Assembly (NCBI GenBank): GCA_013398295.1
Contig: VZSF01010484.1
Span: forward strand, 341,019-405,018
Direction of reading: 5' to 3'
Source of the DNA: Chionis minor
Lineage: Eukaryota > Chordata > Aves > Charadriiformes > Chionididae
DNA length: 64,000 nucleotides
Shown here: positions 24,401-35,974 of the stretch, in pieces
Position numbering within the stretch: position 1 is the stretch's first letter
Layout of the letters: each line of letters opens with the position of its first letter
The notes under the pieces: generated by a model
Seen by the model: only the letters and a program-made list of their open reading frames with translations
Told to the model about the DNA's origin: nothing
Database searches by the model: none
Position numbers and translations under genes: made by a program

Positions 24401-26553
24401 AACATAATTGAGATAAAGCTTTTGTATTTTATCTGTGAGGTATTTTATTCATATCTCTTACAGGAAAAGAAGCAACCTGTACGCCAAGGTGAACAATATC
24501 ATAATTTATTACTTTTTTGCCTATCTTCGTGTAAGCAGGGAACTAAACCTCTTGGTCTATAGAGCTGAAAAGCTGAGTTACATTGCAGTCAGCCTTATAC
24601 AGTCAGCCTCTATGAAGACTTACATTGATGCTGATTCTGTGAGGACAGTAGAACCAATGAACACCTGTTTTTGCATTTGTATTTTGAAGCTGAGCTTTTA
24701 CACGGCCTCAGCCATGTCTAACAATCATTAGTTCACTCTTCAGGCCTCCCTTTTGTTAACAGGCACACTGTCTTTTCTTGCTAGCCAGAGGTTGTGGGAA
24801 CTTAACATCCCTGACAGCTCTGTCCCTTGTCTAAATGTCATTGGAAGTGGTTAAAAAAAAGTGACAAGAAATACAGATAGACGTGCAGGCACGCATACTG
24901 CATGATCTTGCCAGCGCTGCTTCTTCAGGAGAACTGGCTAAAACGGGTTCGGAACCTCAGCTTTCACGTGCTGTGATTTCATTGCAGGTCCTGTCGTAAA
25001 AGCAATTTACACCCATGAGGTGTCTGTCCCCAGGTGACTAGGAGATAAGGCAGAGTATCTCTGTCTCTCGCTGCAAGAGTAGCCGATACAAACTGCCTTG
25101 CCGGGGATGCTCCTGCAGTTTTTAGGACTTCAACTTAAAGCTGTTCTGCGGAAAAAGCAGCCGCTTCATTGCACAGCTGCCTGTTCTACGAGAGCCTGCA
25201 AACAAACTGCTGCTGCCTGCTTCTGGAGATAGATGGGACAAGAAAGCATGTGAGTGCTTTATGTCCTCTCTACCCCCTTCTCCTTGCCTGGGAAAGGTGA
25301 TTGTCAGGCCATTCCCTGAGTATTAGGCTCCGGTGGGCAGGTTTGGAGGAGGTGGGCTGGTGGGAGGTGAAGCACTTGTCCCCTTCTCCTCACATCCAAC
25401 ATGTCTGTGGCAAACTCTGGTGCTCCTCTGGTCCTTCAGTGGGCTGTTTTAACAGCTTGACATGGCATTTTAGGTGTGTTTTGTTACTTTTTGCGGCTTT
25501 GGTGAGTAAAGTCACCTCAGTGAAGAGTCCAATGCATACCAGACCTTCCTCCAGAGAAGGGAAAATGGGATTGCACATTTTGGTAGCAGTGGTGTATTGG
25601 GTTGGCTCAGCCATCTTCTGTAGGAACACCAACAGGCTGTGTTGGGATGTTACCACTGCTGGAGGGTTACACAGACATTATTACGCTTTGTGATATGGTT
25701 TCAAAACTGCAATGATCTTGGGCTTTGATCATTCTGATTCGTTAAGCATTTTTAATCTCTTTCCTCCTTAAGATTGCAGACTGTTTCTCCAGCCATTTGC
25801 AAAGGGACTGGGGGAGGACACAATAGGGAAAAGTGTGCTGATGCAGCTCTGCAACAGCATGCTGATGTGGAGCTTTAACTGGATGCAAAATACACTGTGT
25901 TTGGCAGTTCAGCCCTTTTCCTTTGCACCCTCCTAGCCAAAGAAGTATTTACATGAAATGTCAGTCACCCTGTGGAATTACATGAGAATTAATTATCTGT
26001 GGAGAATGATTTGGCCCTATTAATTATGGGTCTCACGTAAGAAAAAGAATAGGCCTAATGTGTCATATGATTTTTTTTAGCCAGTGAACTAGGAACTCAT
26101 CGGCATCAAATATCAATAATGGTTTTGTTGAATACAGATTGATGACCTCTGACAAAAATTATAGGAGAAACTTGTATCATTTTGTCTTATTATAGCCTAC
26201 TAAGACCTTAGTCAAGATCAGGGTCTTATTTTCTTAGGCTGTCATGTAAGGGGTTAAAGCTGATATTTATCAGATTATTGTTTGCAACCAGTCATGAATG
26301 AATAAGGCTTTAATGTACGTAGAGTCAGAAATAACTGATGTTAAAATGCAATCGCAAATCAAATACAGTATTTCATGGAGACAGTTAAAACATTATGTCT
26401 AATTAAGTCTTCATTTAAACATGTATGTAATTTTGTTGTTCAGAATTATTTACAGCCTTGTAGGCTGTTCCCTGCAGTGAATCATGGTGCCTGATTGTAT
26501 CTTGCCATTTACTAAAGGAAATCTTGAATTTTATGTTTTGCAGATTTAGTCAG
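18406..26553. other. Non-coding DNA, no gene or repeat recognised
   Basis: This eight-kilobase stretch has no supported coding region. It includes copy 2 of the diverged direct repeat (18915-18966). The 22430-23130 and 24870-25260 parts are less AT-rich and rich in CAG/CTG words, but carry no protein or LTR signature I recognise. The longest open frame (about 130 codons at 25301) starts at TTG and is overlapped by an equally open frame on the other strand, so it is treated as chance. The AT-rich part 26040-26550 has a conserved-element look. Confidence 0.5.
18915..18966. repeat. Diverged direct repeat, copy 2
   Basis: It shares GAGTGAC, AAAAAC and GCAGATGATGTCACT in the same order and spacing with 18095-18145. 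Flanks outside about 50 bp are not obviously alike. Confidence 0.5.
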
Positions 26554-26571
26554 ATCATAGAATCATAGAAT
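26554..26571 (-). mobile_element. Possible CR1 3'-tail relic
   Basis: ATCATAGAATCATAGAAT is the complement of two CR1 tail units (ATTCTATG). The sequence that should follow (GGTTGGAAGGGACCT) is not recognisable, so this is either a nearly complete 5' truncation of a CR1 insertion or a chance AT-rich match. Confidence 0.45.
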
Positions 26572-29500
26572 ATCAACCAAGTCCTAAGAAGTTTGCTGGG
26601 TTATTCAAAATCTGTATATTTCACTGAGAAAAATGGAGTATTTATGATACTGTACTTCTAAAATATGCCCTAAGTATTTTCTTGTGCCTGTGCTTTCTCT
26701 ATCTCTTCTCACACTGTTCAGCAACTTTTCTGAATGGCTGCAAAGCAGTGTGTTGGCACAGGAAATTTCCTGGAACAGGATCCTTTCTAGGGGAAATAGC
26801 TTCTTGGCTGCAAGGGAATGTCATACTTAAATACCAACAGAATAGATATCACCACCACATACATGAATTTCCAATTGTAGCATAAACATATGAATAAGAT
26901 GAAACGGCAACCTGTTTTTTTTTTTTTTGGGGGGAACGTAACTCCTAGAAGTTAAAGTAGAAATTGAAAGAAGGTTTGGAATTTTTTTTTTCCTTTTGCA
27001 AATTATGAGTAACATCTAGCCAGTATGCTTCTGCGTTCCCAAAAGTGTTTTAGGAGATTGGTTGAAGTAAACCTGAAGACACCTCATGGTATCTAGCTGT
27101 TATAAAACTGCACGTGCTGAATGCACAATATAAGATCATCATGTCAACAACAGAGATGATCCTCCTGCAGTGGGACCATCTGATATGAAGGATGATCTAG
27201 CAAGAGCCTAACTGGTCTGTAGCTCCTTTTGGAAAAAAAGCAGTATATGTACATGCCACTTTGTCCGGCATATGTACTCTGCTGTCTTGCCTGCATTAGG
27301 ATCTTAGCACTTGTTGTGCTGTTGAGTCTAAATATTATCTATGTCAGGCCGAGGAGAGATGATGCGAAGGAGTCTCATGGGCCGTGCCCTAAGTTTCACA
27401 GGAATTCTGTAGAAGGGGAGTGCAAACCCCACATCCAGTAGGTCAAATCCATGGAGAAATGTTTTTCCTAAATTAATGCACTAGTACAGAATGATTTTCT
27501 CAGGAATAAAATCAGTGCAAGCTTAATTTTTGTTCCGATATTTTACTGATGCAATAACAGACCTACAGCTGCTTGAAACAGTAAACCTGAGAGAATTTTT
27601 TGGGGGGAAATAGTGCTCTAGTAGGAGCAATTAATATTGTAAAGCAGATGTTTCTCAGTTTTCAGGCAGTCATGTTGGACTGTAGGTCAAGGAAACACAT
27701 TGGCACTTTCATCCTTCACCCAATTCCTTCGACAGTGGACTTATAAACTTGGAAATAAATGGCAAGAGAAGTATAAAGACAACACCCTACAACTGGGACT
27801 TTATGTTTCATACTTCAGAAAAATCATTTCACCTACTAGCTTGGCTAGCAAGGTTAAGCACTCCAGTTAAATGCAACTGCCAAATTGCAAACCAGTTATC
27901 TGGAAACAGAAGAGAAAAAAACTCTAAAGGAAACTCAGATGGTACAAATAATTCTTTGATATCAATTTTGTAGCAGTATATTTGGAGAACATATAATGGG
28001 AAATGCAGCAAGGGATACCCACAGAGACAGTTAACTGAAGAAAAGCTCCTTCTTGGTTCTGTGTGTTTTTCTTTAAATTATTTCTGTTGCATTTAGCATC
28101 ATCTCCACAGTCCAAGCTTTCCTAATTTTTGGTAATTTCTATGGAAAAGGTGGATTGAAAATGTAAATTTTCAAGTATTTTCAAGACACAAGCCATTTTT
28201 GCATGCAGATTGGGGTCATTCATGACCATTTATTCAGATGCAGACACATCTACATAGAAGTGCAAAACCACAAACAGGAAAAGGAAAACAACAAGCAGGA
28301 AAGTGACAAACAGGAAAAGCCTTTGAGAGGTTTCGGTGCAAGTATTTTCCACAGCTCCACTGGAGATGAGTGGCCCCTGCTCTGTGACACTTTCTTGGCC
28401 ACCACAGACGTAGCATCAGGCTTTGGTGGGATCTGGGCTGTAGAATTTGACCTGACTAAGGAGAAGAGAGCAAGTTTAAAAGAGAAATAGAATAAATACT
28501 TACAGCTACTATCCGCACCTGGATTTTCGGTCTTTTTGCTTAGCTCATACAAGAAAAAGACGACAGGTATAAACGACAACAGAGGCCATTTATTCATTAA
28601 TGGCAAATCATTGCGTCTGCTTCCAGAGGTAAACAACAGCCTTTCCCCTATGGGCACAGATGGACAGAAGGCCAACTTCACTCTACACCGTACCTCCCTA
28701 CTGATCCCTCTAGAAAGCCTTTTGTGGATGGGCTGTGTATGTAAGGAGGGCTAGAAATCCTACTGCAATCCATGAACTCATTTCCCAAATATGCATAATA
28801 AACCGCATCAATTTGTTATACCCTCTGCATCAATAAATTTCCTTCTTCCAAGGGACAGGCCAGCAGTCCAGTGCAGCGCTGAAGATCTTCTGAACAGTAT
28901 TTTCAGTCTTCTGAAAGAAATAGGGAGGCTACAAACAAGTGCATAAATACAGAACCTTCTCATATATTGCCTCCTTCCACAACTGTGTGTCTATAGGGAG
29001 GCAAGAAGCAAGTACAGACATACAGAGCCTTGCTACAGATTTCCCCCTTTTATGTGTATGTGGGGTATATGCGCTCAAATCTTCTTCCCAGAGCAGGATT
29101 ACATAGAGTTTTTAATTATAGTGAGGACTGTGTGAAAGGGTAACACTACATCGTAATTTGATAATTGTTTATCCACATGGTGTATTGATGGAGAAGTAGA
29201 TGATGGAAATTTTTAGTTCAACAGAGAAAAAAGTAAAGCATTATCTCAATACTAGCAAAAATGTCATTACCTTTTTAGTTCATAATGGTTTAATACATAT
29301 ATGCAATCATCACATACCAAAGACTTAGAAACATAGTCCTAGATATTTTTCACAGTCACCTTTCCTGACAGTTTCCCAGAGAAACAATGAATAAGGAAAA
29401 TTAGATTTATTAATAAATTTAGAAAATGGGAAAACTGTTTCTCAATGAAAAATCTATCTACTTCTAATAGGTACGAGCATTTTTCTTTCACTTAAGTTTC

Positions 29501-30013
29501 AGTTTCACACTGTTATAGCAATATTGACTTGAAAATTTAACTTCAAACACTAGAATGATTAACAATAAGGTATAAAAGACAATGAAGACAGAAGGCAGGC
29601 CATCACCTCCGTAAACTGCTATAGTTCAGAGGCTACCAATGACATTGTATTCCAGAGAATCTGACTCAGGGTGCAGAGTGAAAAGGATGTAAGACAGGAG
29701 GAAGAAGCAAAAAAAAGGAAGGCATGTACTGGTACCCTGGGTACAGCCAATATATAGTTCCCATTTAATCAAAAATACGCATTTTCTGTGTATCAAACAA
29801 ATTACACTTCAAAACGATACATCCAAAAGTATTCTTTTCAGCACTTTTTCAGGAACTTATTCAAGGAGACTTATGAACGGCTGTTTTCTATGTTGTTATT
29901 TTTTCAGCTGATTAACCATTTACTTAACATCAGAACATGAGTAAAACATCATCGCCTACAGTATCATACAGGGACTGACTACTCTGCCAGCTCTGAAGAA
30001 CGACAAGATAGCA
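26572..30013. other. AT-rich non-coding DNA
   Basis: No gene is supported. A T14 run followed by G6 lies at 26915-26934. At 28266-28320 there is a degenerate purine-rich repeat with CAGGAAAAG-like words. Frames on both strands at 28200-28750 are open at once, a low-complexity effect rather than coding evidence. Confidence 0.5.
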
Positions 30014-30075
30014 AAAAGTTGCAGCAAGGTACCTTATCACTACAGTATGATGGTATTTACCTTGCCGCAACTTTT
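30014..30075. repeat. 18-bp-arm hairpin (inverted repeat)
   Basis: AAAAGTTGCAGCAAGGTA (30014-30031) pairs with TACCTTGCCGCAACTTTT (30058-30075) at 17 of 18 positions; the only mismatch is A30023-C30066. The 26-nt interior can also fold (ATCA at 30036-30039 with TGAT at 30048-30051), giving a nearly continuous stem with a small terminal loop. The size and shape recall a microRNA-precursor-like or miniature inverted-repeat structure, but no target-site duplication and no known miRNA seed family are evident. Strand and transcription are unknown. Confidence 0.8.
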
Positions 30076-31055
30076 ATTCTTTATTCAAGGAGCCTTTTTT
30101 GTGCAATGACTATGATGCTAGTATATCAGGATCTCCGTCTGCCATTGCTCTGAGGCTATCTGCACTTACATTCAAGGGGGTGTTCACTTCTCCCTTTAAT
30201 TTATCCTTGAAATGAAAGGTGTTTTCTTTCCCTCTCCCTTCCTGCTTCTTCCAAAGACAGTCTTAGGACTTGTTGGAGCTTCCTAAAGGCACAAAATACA
30301 CTCGATCCTGATAAACTCATCAATAAATGAATGTGTTTGGATCTTGTGAAGAGGTGACTTGAATTTGTATGATTAGTTCCACCTGCAGGGCCCAGAAGAA
30401 TTGTGCACGCCTGTAAGATCACACACTGCACACATTTGCACTTGGGTGATGTTGATATTTACAGAAGCATCGAAGTTCGCAGCTGTCTGTCCTTTCATAG
30501 ATAATCAATAAATTATACGTCAGCTCTGGTGATTGTGCATGTCAAGTAACAAGTCATCAGCATCTAAGCTATTAAAGATGGTGCACTGTGGTGGTCTAAG
30601 CTGTAAATCTGTTCTCACTAAAAGAAGGAAACAGAGGGGTAAAGAAACTCCATATATGAACCATCACTTGCTGCCATTTCTGTCTCTGGTCAGGAAATGC
30701 AGAGATGTTTATAAATAAGGAAAAAGCCCTCCCAAGTGAAAAAAAAAACCAACAACAACTGCATGATCTCTCAACTGCCCTACTTGTCACCATCTGACAG
30801 ATCTGAAAAATGAAAGCCACTTTTGACATTTACTGATCTTAGCCTACCAGATGGTGCATGGCACTTCCAGACCAACGTGATGGGGAAGATAGGAATGGAT
30901 AGAAAACAAAGCAGATCATAATTGTAAGCATCCTCTTTTGTAATTCTGACCATTTGCCACTTCATAAATTAATCAATCTGATTTCCGATGTGTGGCTATA
31001 ATTCTACTGAAAATCAGACCAGGATAAACAGATCCTGTTTTGCATCCCAGATAAA

Positions 31056-31116
31056 AATAAAGATTACAGAAAATAAAGAGAATACAGAAAATAAAGAGAA
31101 TAAAGAAAATAAAGAG
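31056..31116 (+). repeat. Purine-rich simple repeat (GAAAATAAAGA-like)
   Basis: Repeats of ACAGAAAATAAAGAGAAT and the shorter GAAAATAAAGAGAATA run for about 60 bases. One frame reads as a Lys/Glu/Asn-rich repeat only because of this composition. Confidence 0.8.
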
Positions 31117-32397
31117 ACTCTGGCATCAGCTCTTTACCTCCACTGGCTCCCTTCTGACACAAAGGTATTTATGGTCTAAATTAGTGTTAATGTTTTGCAG
31201 GGCTTAATTCGTATTACTAAGTGGCTTTGCGATAAACAGCTAAAAGTGCAAAACATTACAATTCTATTTTCCAGACTATAATTTTCTGCAGCAATACAAA
31301 TGCATTAGTGCTGGCTTTGACTTCTCTTCTGCTAATAAGGGCATGTTTTAATGCATTTCTGAATCTACTGTACCTCATTCTTCTGGGGTAGTTCATTGAC
31401 TTATTTCCAACTAATAAAAGACAGGCAAATGCTGATGAACTGAAATCTGGAATTGTACATAACATCTAGGAGCTTCCCTCAAGATGGCACTACTGAACTG
31501 CTTCACATACCTCTGAACCCTTATGTAATCTTGTTTATACAGCATCAGGGTCATTTTAAAGCTAAGATCACACAACACTAGTTTGGCCGATTATTTTAAT
31601 TTTCATTTTGGCAAAACACCTTCTTTATGTCTAGGCACAGACATTTAAAGGCAATATTTTTGTGCAGGCTCTGACAATAGTCTCCTAGTCAGGGAACACT
31701 TGGTAAATAATAGCCAGGGTTACACTTTTCGATCTGCCTTGGAAACCATGAACCCCTCTGAAGTCAGCTGCACAGATCTGTGTACATCAGGTTTGCAGGC
31801 CTCTTTTCCTGTTGGCTGAGACTCTGGATCTTTGCCTTAACATGTGCATTGAAAAGAACGATACAAATTAAGGGGGACAATGGGAGGAATTTATTTTTCC
31901 AGAACCTGTGCATAGAGGGAGCCCCTGCATGCAGCTGTTTACCTCCACTCTTAAGCAGGAAAACTCTTGCCTTTCCACCATCCTACTAGAGCCTCCTGAA
32001 ACACTGTGTAGAAATCAGAGGTCATACAGCATCTAGAGGTAAAAGGTCTGGAGTTGATGTCATTACTTCTCTTATCTCAAGCTTTGCAAGAAATACACCC
32101 CAAACTTCCCCTATGTTGTCCTGACCTTTGCACACACACAGAGCCTTCCAGACCGGGAGCTTCCTTGCAAAGAAAATCTGGACTATGATCAGTAGAGGCA
32201 GTCCTTAGAAAACAAATGCCTTTTTCCATGCTTCCTTTTCTGACTTTCCACAGTTGTCCTCAAAATTCTGCTCTCTGAGAGGGCAGCTGTCTTGATAATG
32301 TTGTTATAAATAAATATTTTTCTGTAGAGAATTCTACAGAGAATTTCTACATAGCTTGGGATAAGACATCGAGGAAAACCTTGCTGATCTATATCGT

Positions 32398-32450
32398 TGA
32401 ACTGTAGGAAGAAACTGAGAATGTCAATGAACTGTAGGAAGAAACTGAGA
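32398..32450. repeat. Perfect 23-bp direct repeat, 30-bp period
   Basis: TGAACTGTAGGAAGAAACTG plus AGA occurs at 32398-32420 and again at 32428-32450 without mismatch, separated by 7 bases. The identity indicates a recent duplication. Confidence 0.9.
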
Positions 32451-35400
32451 TAATATCATTTGCATTAGCAATCACCTTATAAATGACTGGAAAGAATCTG
32501 GTTATACTTCATTCAAGTGTTGTAGGAGATTAAATGAAATTATCCTCGTTGCAGGACTAAGGAACCTTGCTATGCTATGCTAAAACTATGCTCTGCCTTG
32601 AGTAACTGATTATCATAGCAAAACCTCATCTGTGCACCTATGAATAATGTAAAACAACCTGAAGAACACAGAGAACAAGGAGAAAAAGGTTTTACACTGT
32701 GAAAAATGGCTAGCATCATAAGCACAGATTGTTCAAAATATCTAGCATTTTGTAACTTCTAAATGTCTCCTCCATGTTTTCAGGGTAGCTGAAATCCTAG
32801 ATTTTTATGCTTAAGAAAGCTGGTTAGATTATTTTTTTTCTTTGTTTTTTAAGCTGTAGCAATCTGCAAGAAATGATTGGACTGGTGTGAGACCTCCCTA
32901 TTATGTGGCACTGACACAGCTCAGTCTATGCTTAGCACAGAACTTGCTCCATCCATGTGAGACTTCTGGGATCAGGCCCTGTGGGACCAAAAGCTGACCT
33001 GCTTTTTTCTTGCAATTCTCTCAGCTGGTTTGATAAGGTACAACACCTCTCCCTCAGAAATGTTGCCCTCCCACAGCTGCAATTACGGAGACCTCAAGTT
33101 ACTATGAAAGGAGCTTCATGACTGCGTGTGATGTTGCAACAAGAGATGGCCAAAACTATTCACTACAGGTGAACAGGGGCCAGTTTTGCCTAGCATACCA
33201 TGAGCTGAAATGGCTGACTCAAATAAAGGTTCCTTCCACAGCCCTGGATATATTTGCAAATGATGTCACGCTGAAAAACAGTAATTTATCACGTGCTCTG
33301 ACAGAACAGTTGAAGGAGGTACTATGAAACCATCATGTGGGACCTGTGCCTTGAACCTGGCGTTGCACCTTGAACATTGATACCTGAGGGAATCCATGGC
33401 GAGGGACAGCTACCCAGGATGCTGGTGGGTTAAGTGCTGTACTCACTGAGAACTACTCACATTCAAATACTTCAGATCCCTGAATTAATATTGTGGTTTT
33501 CTCTCTCCATGTAATGGAAAGTTGTATTTTCAGAATCTGATCTTGTGAACTTGTGAACAGGTGGGTATTGTTCATTATATGTTCAGCAGAAAGATTGATT
33601 GGTGCACCTAACCAGCTTTTGGAGGATGGGGGGAGAAGTGCATATGGAGCTGCATTTGTTTCATAACAAAAGCCTAGGCTCTAATCACAATGTCAAAAAT
33701 ACACATTGTCACTTCTGGGCTTTTTCAGTGAAGAAAGTTACTTGAAGAAATTCTTTCATCTTCTTCCTTGTGTGGAAAAAAATCAGTATTTCTGAACAAT
33801 AGTGGTAAGAAATACTGTGATTAAAAGGTCTAACTGAAGTCAATAAAAGCTTGCAGTTTATCCAACAGTGCCAGCAGTTCACTCGTGAACAATTGGAAGC
33901 TGCTGTGATGACAAAGCAAAGTAAAATCATGGTGTCTTGCTACTTGCTGAATGCAATGACCAGGCTTAAAATAAACAGTACCCTGTTGCTTACTGGGCCT
34001 TAATCCTGAAAGCACACATGCATGTGCTGGACTTCACAACCGTGGACCTTCTGACTGATATACGTGAGAAGACTTTGTGGAAAAGTTTTCAGATTTCAGA
34101 CCCTACATATACTACAGATGAGCTGCAGGAACTACTTTGCTGATTAGCTGCTCCATGGTAGAATTATTATTGATTGCTTATGTTATTGGTGTGCTCACAA
34201 TCTCCTAAATGCTGGCGTTAGAAGGCACAGCTCCTCCTACAATGTGTAATGGTCTGAAAAGGTATGAAACGAGGGATGAAGGGTAAGGGAGGAAGGCAGA
34301 TGAAACATGAAGATGCTCGACGCACTGCCAGTCTTCCAGTACCTGCTGTTCCTTTTGCTCTGGCAAACTGGGGAAACTATTGCAGAACGTTTCTGACTGT
34401 ATGAGTGAATAACAATTTCAAGGCATGCAAGAAGAGACTCAGAACCTCAGCTAAAAAAATTGCTTTCTGAAGGCGTCGTTACTATCTTAGAAAGAACAAC
34501 AAAATTCTCAGACCCACTGATCTATACCTATTATACCTGTCTGCTTTTTTCCCAGGTTTTGTACCCTTCCTGTTCCCACTCCTTAGACTTCATTGCATGG
34601 CTACAATTCAGTAGCTTACTGAATCGTTCTTCTACTATCCATGCATTTGGCAAATATTATCTAAAATTATTCCTGGATTTAAAGACAACAAGAAGTAGAA
34701 AAGCAGAGAAAAAAACAAAGTCTAAGTAGACCTTTGCATCTCAGCCAGCTCAGGCCCTGAGTATAGCCTCTAAAAAGGACCCACTCTTCATACATTGAAC
34801 AGTTCCTTTAGCTTAGAATATTATAGACACCAGTGAAAGGTGCAAGAAAGTGAACTTCTAATTGCTAAATCTGTCATACCCATGCATGTATGGAATGCTT
34901 CTACTTTCACACTCTGTAGCAGTGCAACATGAAGTAACATAGGAGGAATTTCCAGTGAATGAATGGACTCACAAGAATGGATGTGGGCAACTAATAGATG
35001 TACGATATGTCAGTTTGATTCTGATGAGAAAGCAATATTCACGTGTCCAAGCAGAAGTAAGAAAGGAACCCCTAAGCTAAGCTTTCACAGAGAAGCAGCT
35101 ACACTGCTAGATGGAATCTAATCAATGCAAGCCTGCTTACAGGAAGGTTGGCATCCAAACACAACAGCTGAAGTGTAGCAGATGGCTAGATCTGAAGGAG
35201 ATGTAAACAGAGGCTGAATAACTAAGCATTGCATTCTGCAGATGTCAAAGTTTCCAGGCTGTAAAAAGTTTAGTCTAAGCACTCTCCTGAAAGCTCTTTT
35301 TGTTTTTGGCTACCTAAGCCCTGAACTCTACCCACACTCTCTCCGTGTGCTATCTTAAAGGCATCTGAATTGTCTGGTTTCCCAGCATGTGGTTGATGAG

Positions 35401-35567
35401 GAGTTGTCCCTGAAAGGCCATAAAATGCAGGGGGTTATTGTTTCCCTGCCACTTGTACATGGATCCTGCCAGTTCTGGGTGCTCTAGGGACTTCATTCTC
35501 AGTAGCAAGGAGATAAAGGTGAGGAGAATACTGACATTGATATGGTTAAAGGACAGAGAAGCACAAG

Positions 35568-35974
35568 GATGGAGCAGTTGATGCAGTTGACATGCCTGAG
35601 GGATGGGATGCCATCCAGAGGGACCTGGACAAGCACAAGAAGTGGGCCCATGTGAACTTCATGAGGTTCAACAAGGCCAGGTGCAGGAATTCTCCATCTT
35701 GGTTGGGGCAACCCCCGGTATCACACAGTCAGGGAGATGAAGGGATTGAGAGCAGCCCTGCCAAGAAGGACTTGGGGGTACTGGTGCACGAAAAGCTGAC
35801 AATGTTGCAGCCCAGAAGACCAACTGTATCCTGGACTGCATCAAAAGCAGTGTGGCCAGCACGTCGAGGGAGGTGATTCTGCCTCTCTACTCCGCTCTGG
35901 TAAGACCCCAGCTGGAGTAGTACATCCAGCTCTGGAGCCCTCAGCATGGGAAAGACATGGACCTGTTGGAGTGA
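35568..35974 (+). pseudogene. CR1 LINE ORF2 fragment (reverse transcriptase C-terminal part)
   Basis: The translated + strand shows the CR1 polymerase signature in order: a [20 protein letters not shown] block and MRFNKARC (from 35601), then, after a short degraded stretch, [20 protein letters not shown] (about 35742-35801). In a shifted frame come an [14 protein letters not shown] region and a final SPQHGKDMDLLE-like stretch ending near 35974. The GTGGCCAGCACGTCGAGGGA and TTCTGCCTCTCTACTCCGCT words (35851-35897) are standard CR1. At least one frameshift and a TAG (35918-35920, CTGGAGTAGTAC) interrupt it. The 3' end of the element (UTR and tail) is absent, so this is an internal fragment, long inactive. 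Confidence 0.93.

Larger units (their letters stand above)
30076..35567. other. Non-coding DNA with small tandem repeats
   Basis: No gene is supported. It holds the AATAAAGA-type simple repeat at 31056-31116 and a 30-bp-period duplication at 32398-32450, listed separately. A perfect 12-bp palindrome (CACATGCATGTG) lies at 34015-34026. The rest is ordinary AT-rich sequence. Confidence 0.5.

Noticed and set aside
25301..25693. 130-codon + strand frame
   Set aside because: It starts at TTG, the opposite strand is open over nearly the same interval, and no family or splice border is recognisable.
28250..28681. 143-codon minus-strand frame
   Set aside because: It is overlapped by open + strand frames and spans purine-rich low-complexity DNA. 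No known domain.
31487..31501. CTCF-like CCTCAAGATGGCACT
   Set aside because: Two mismatches fall at informative positions of the core, too weak to list as a site.
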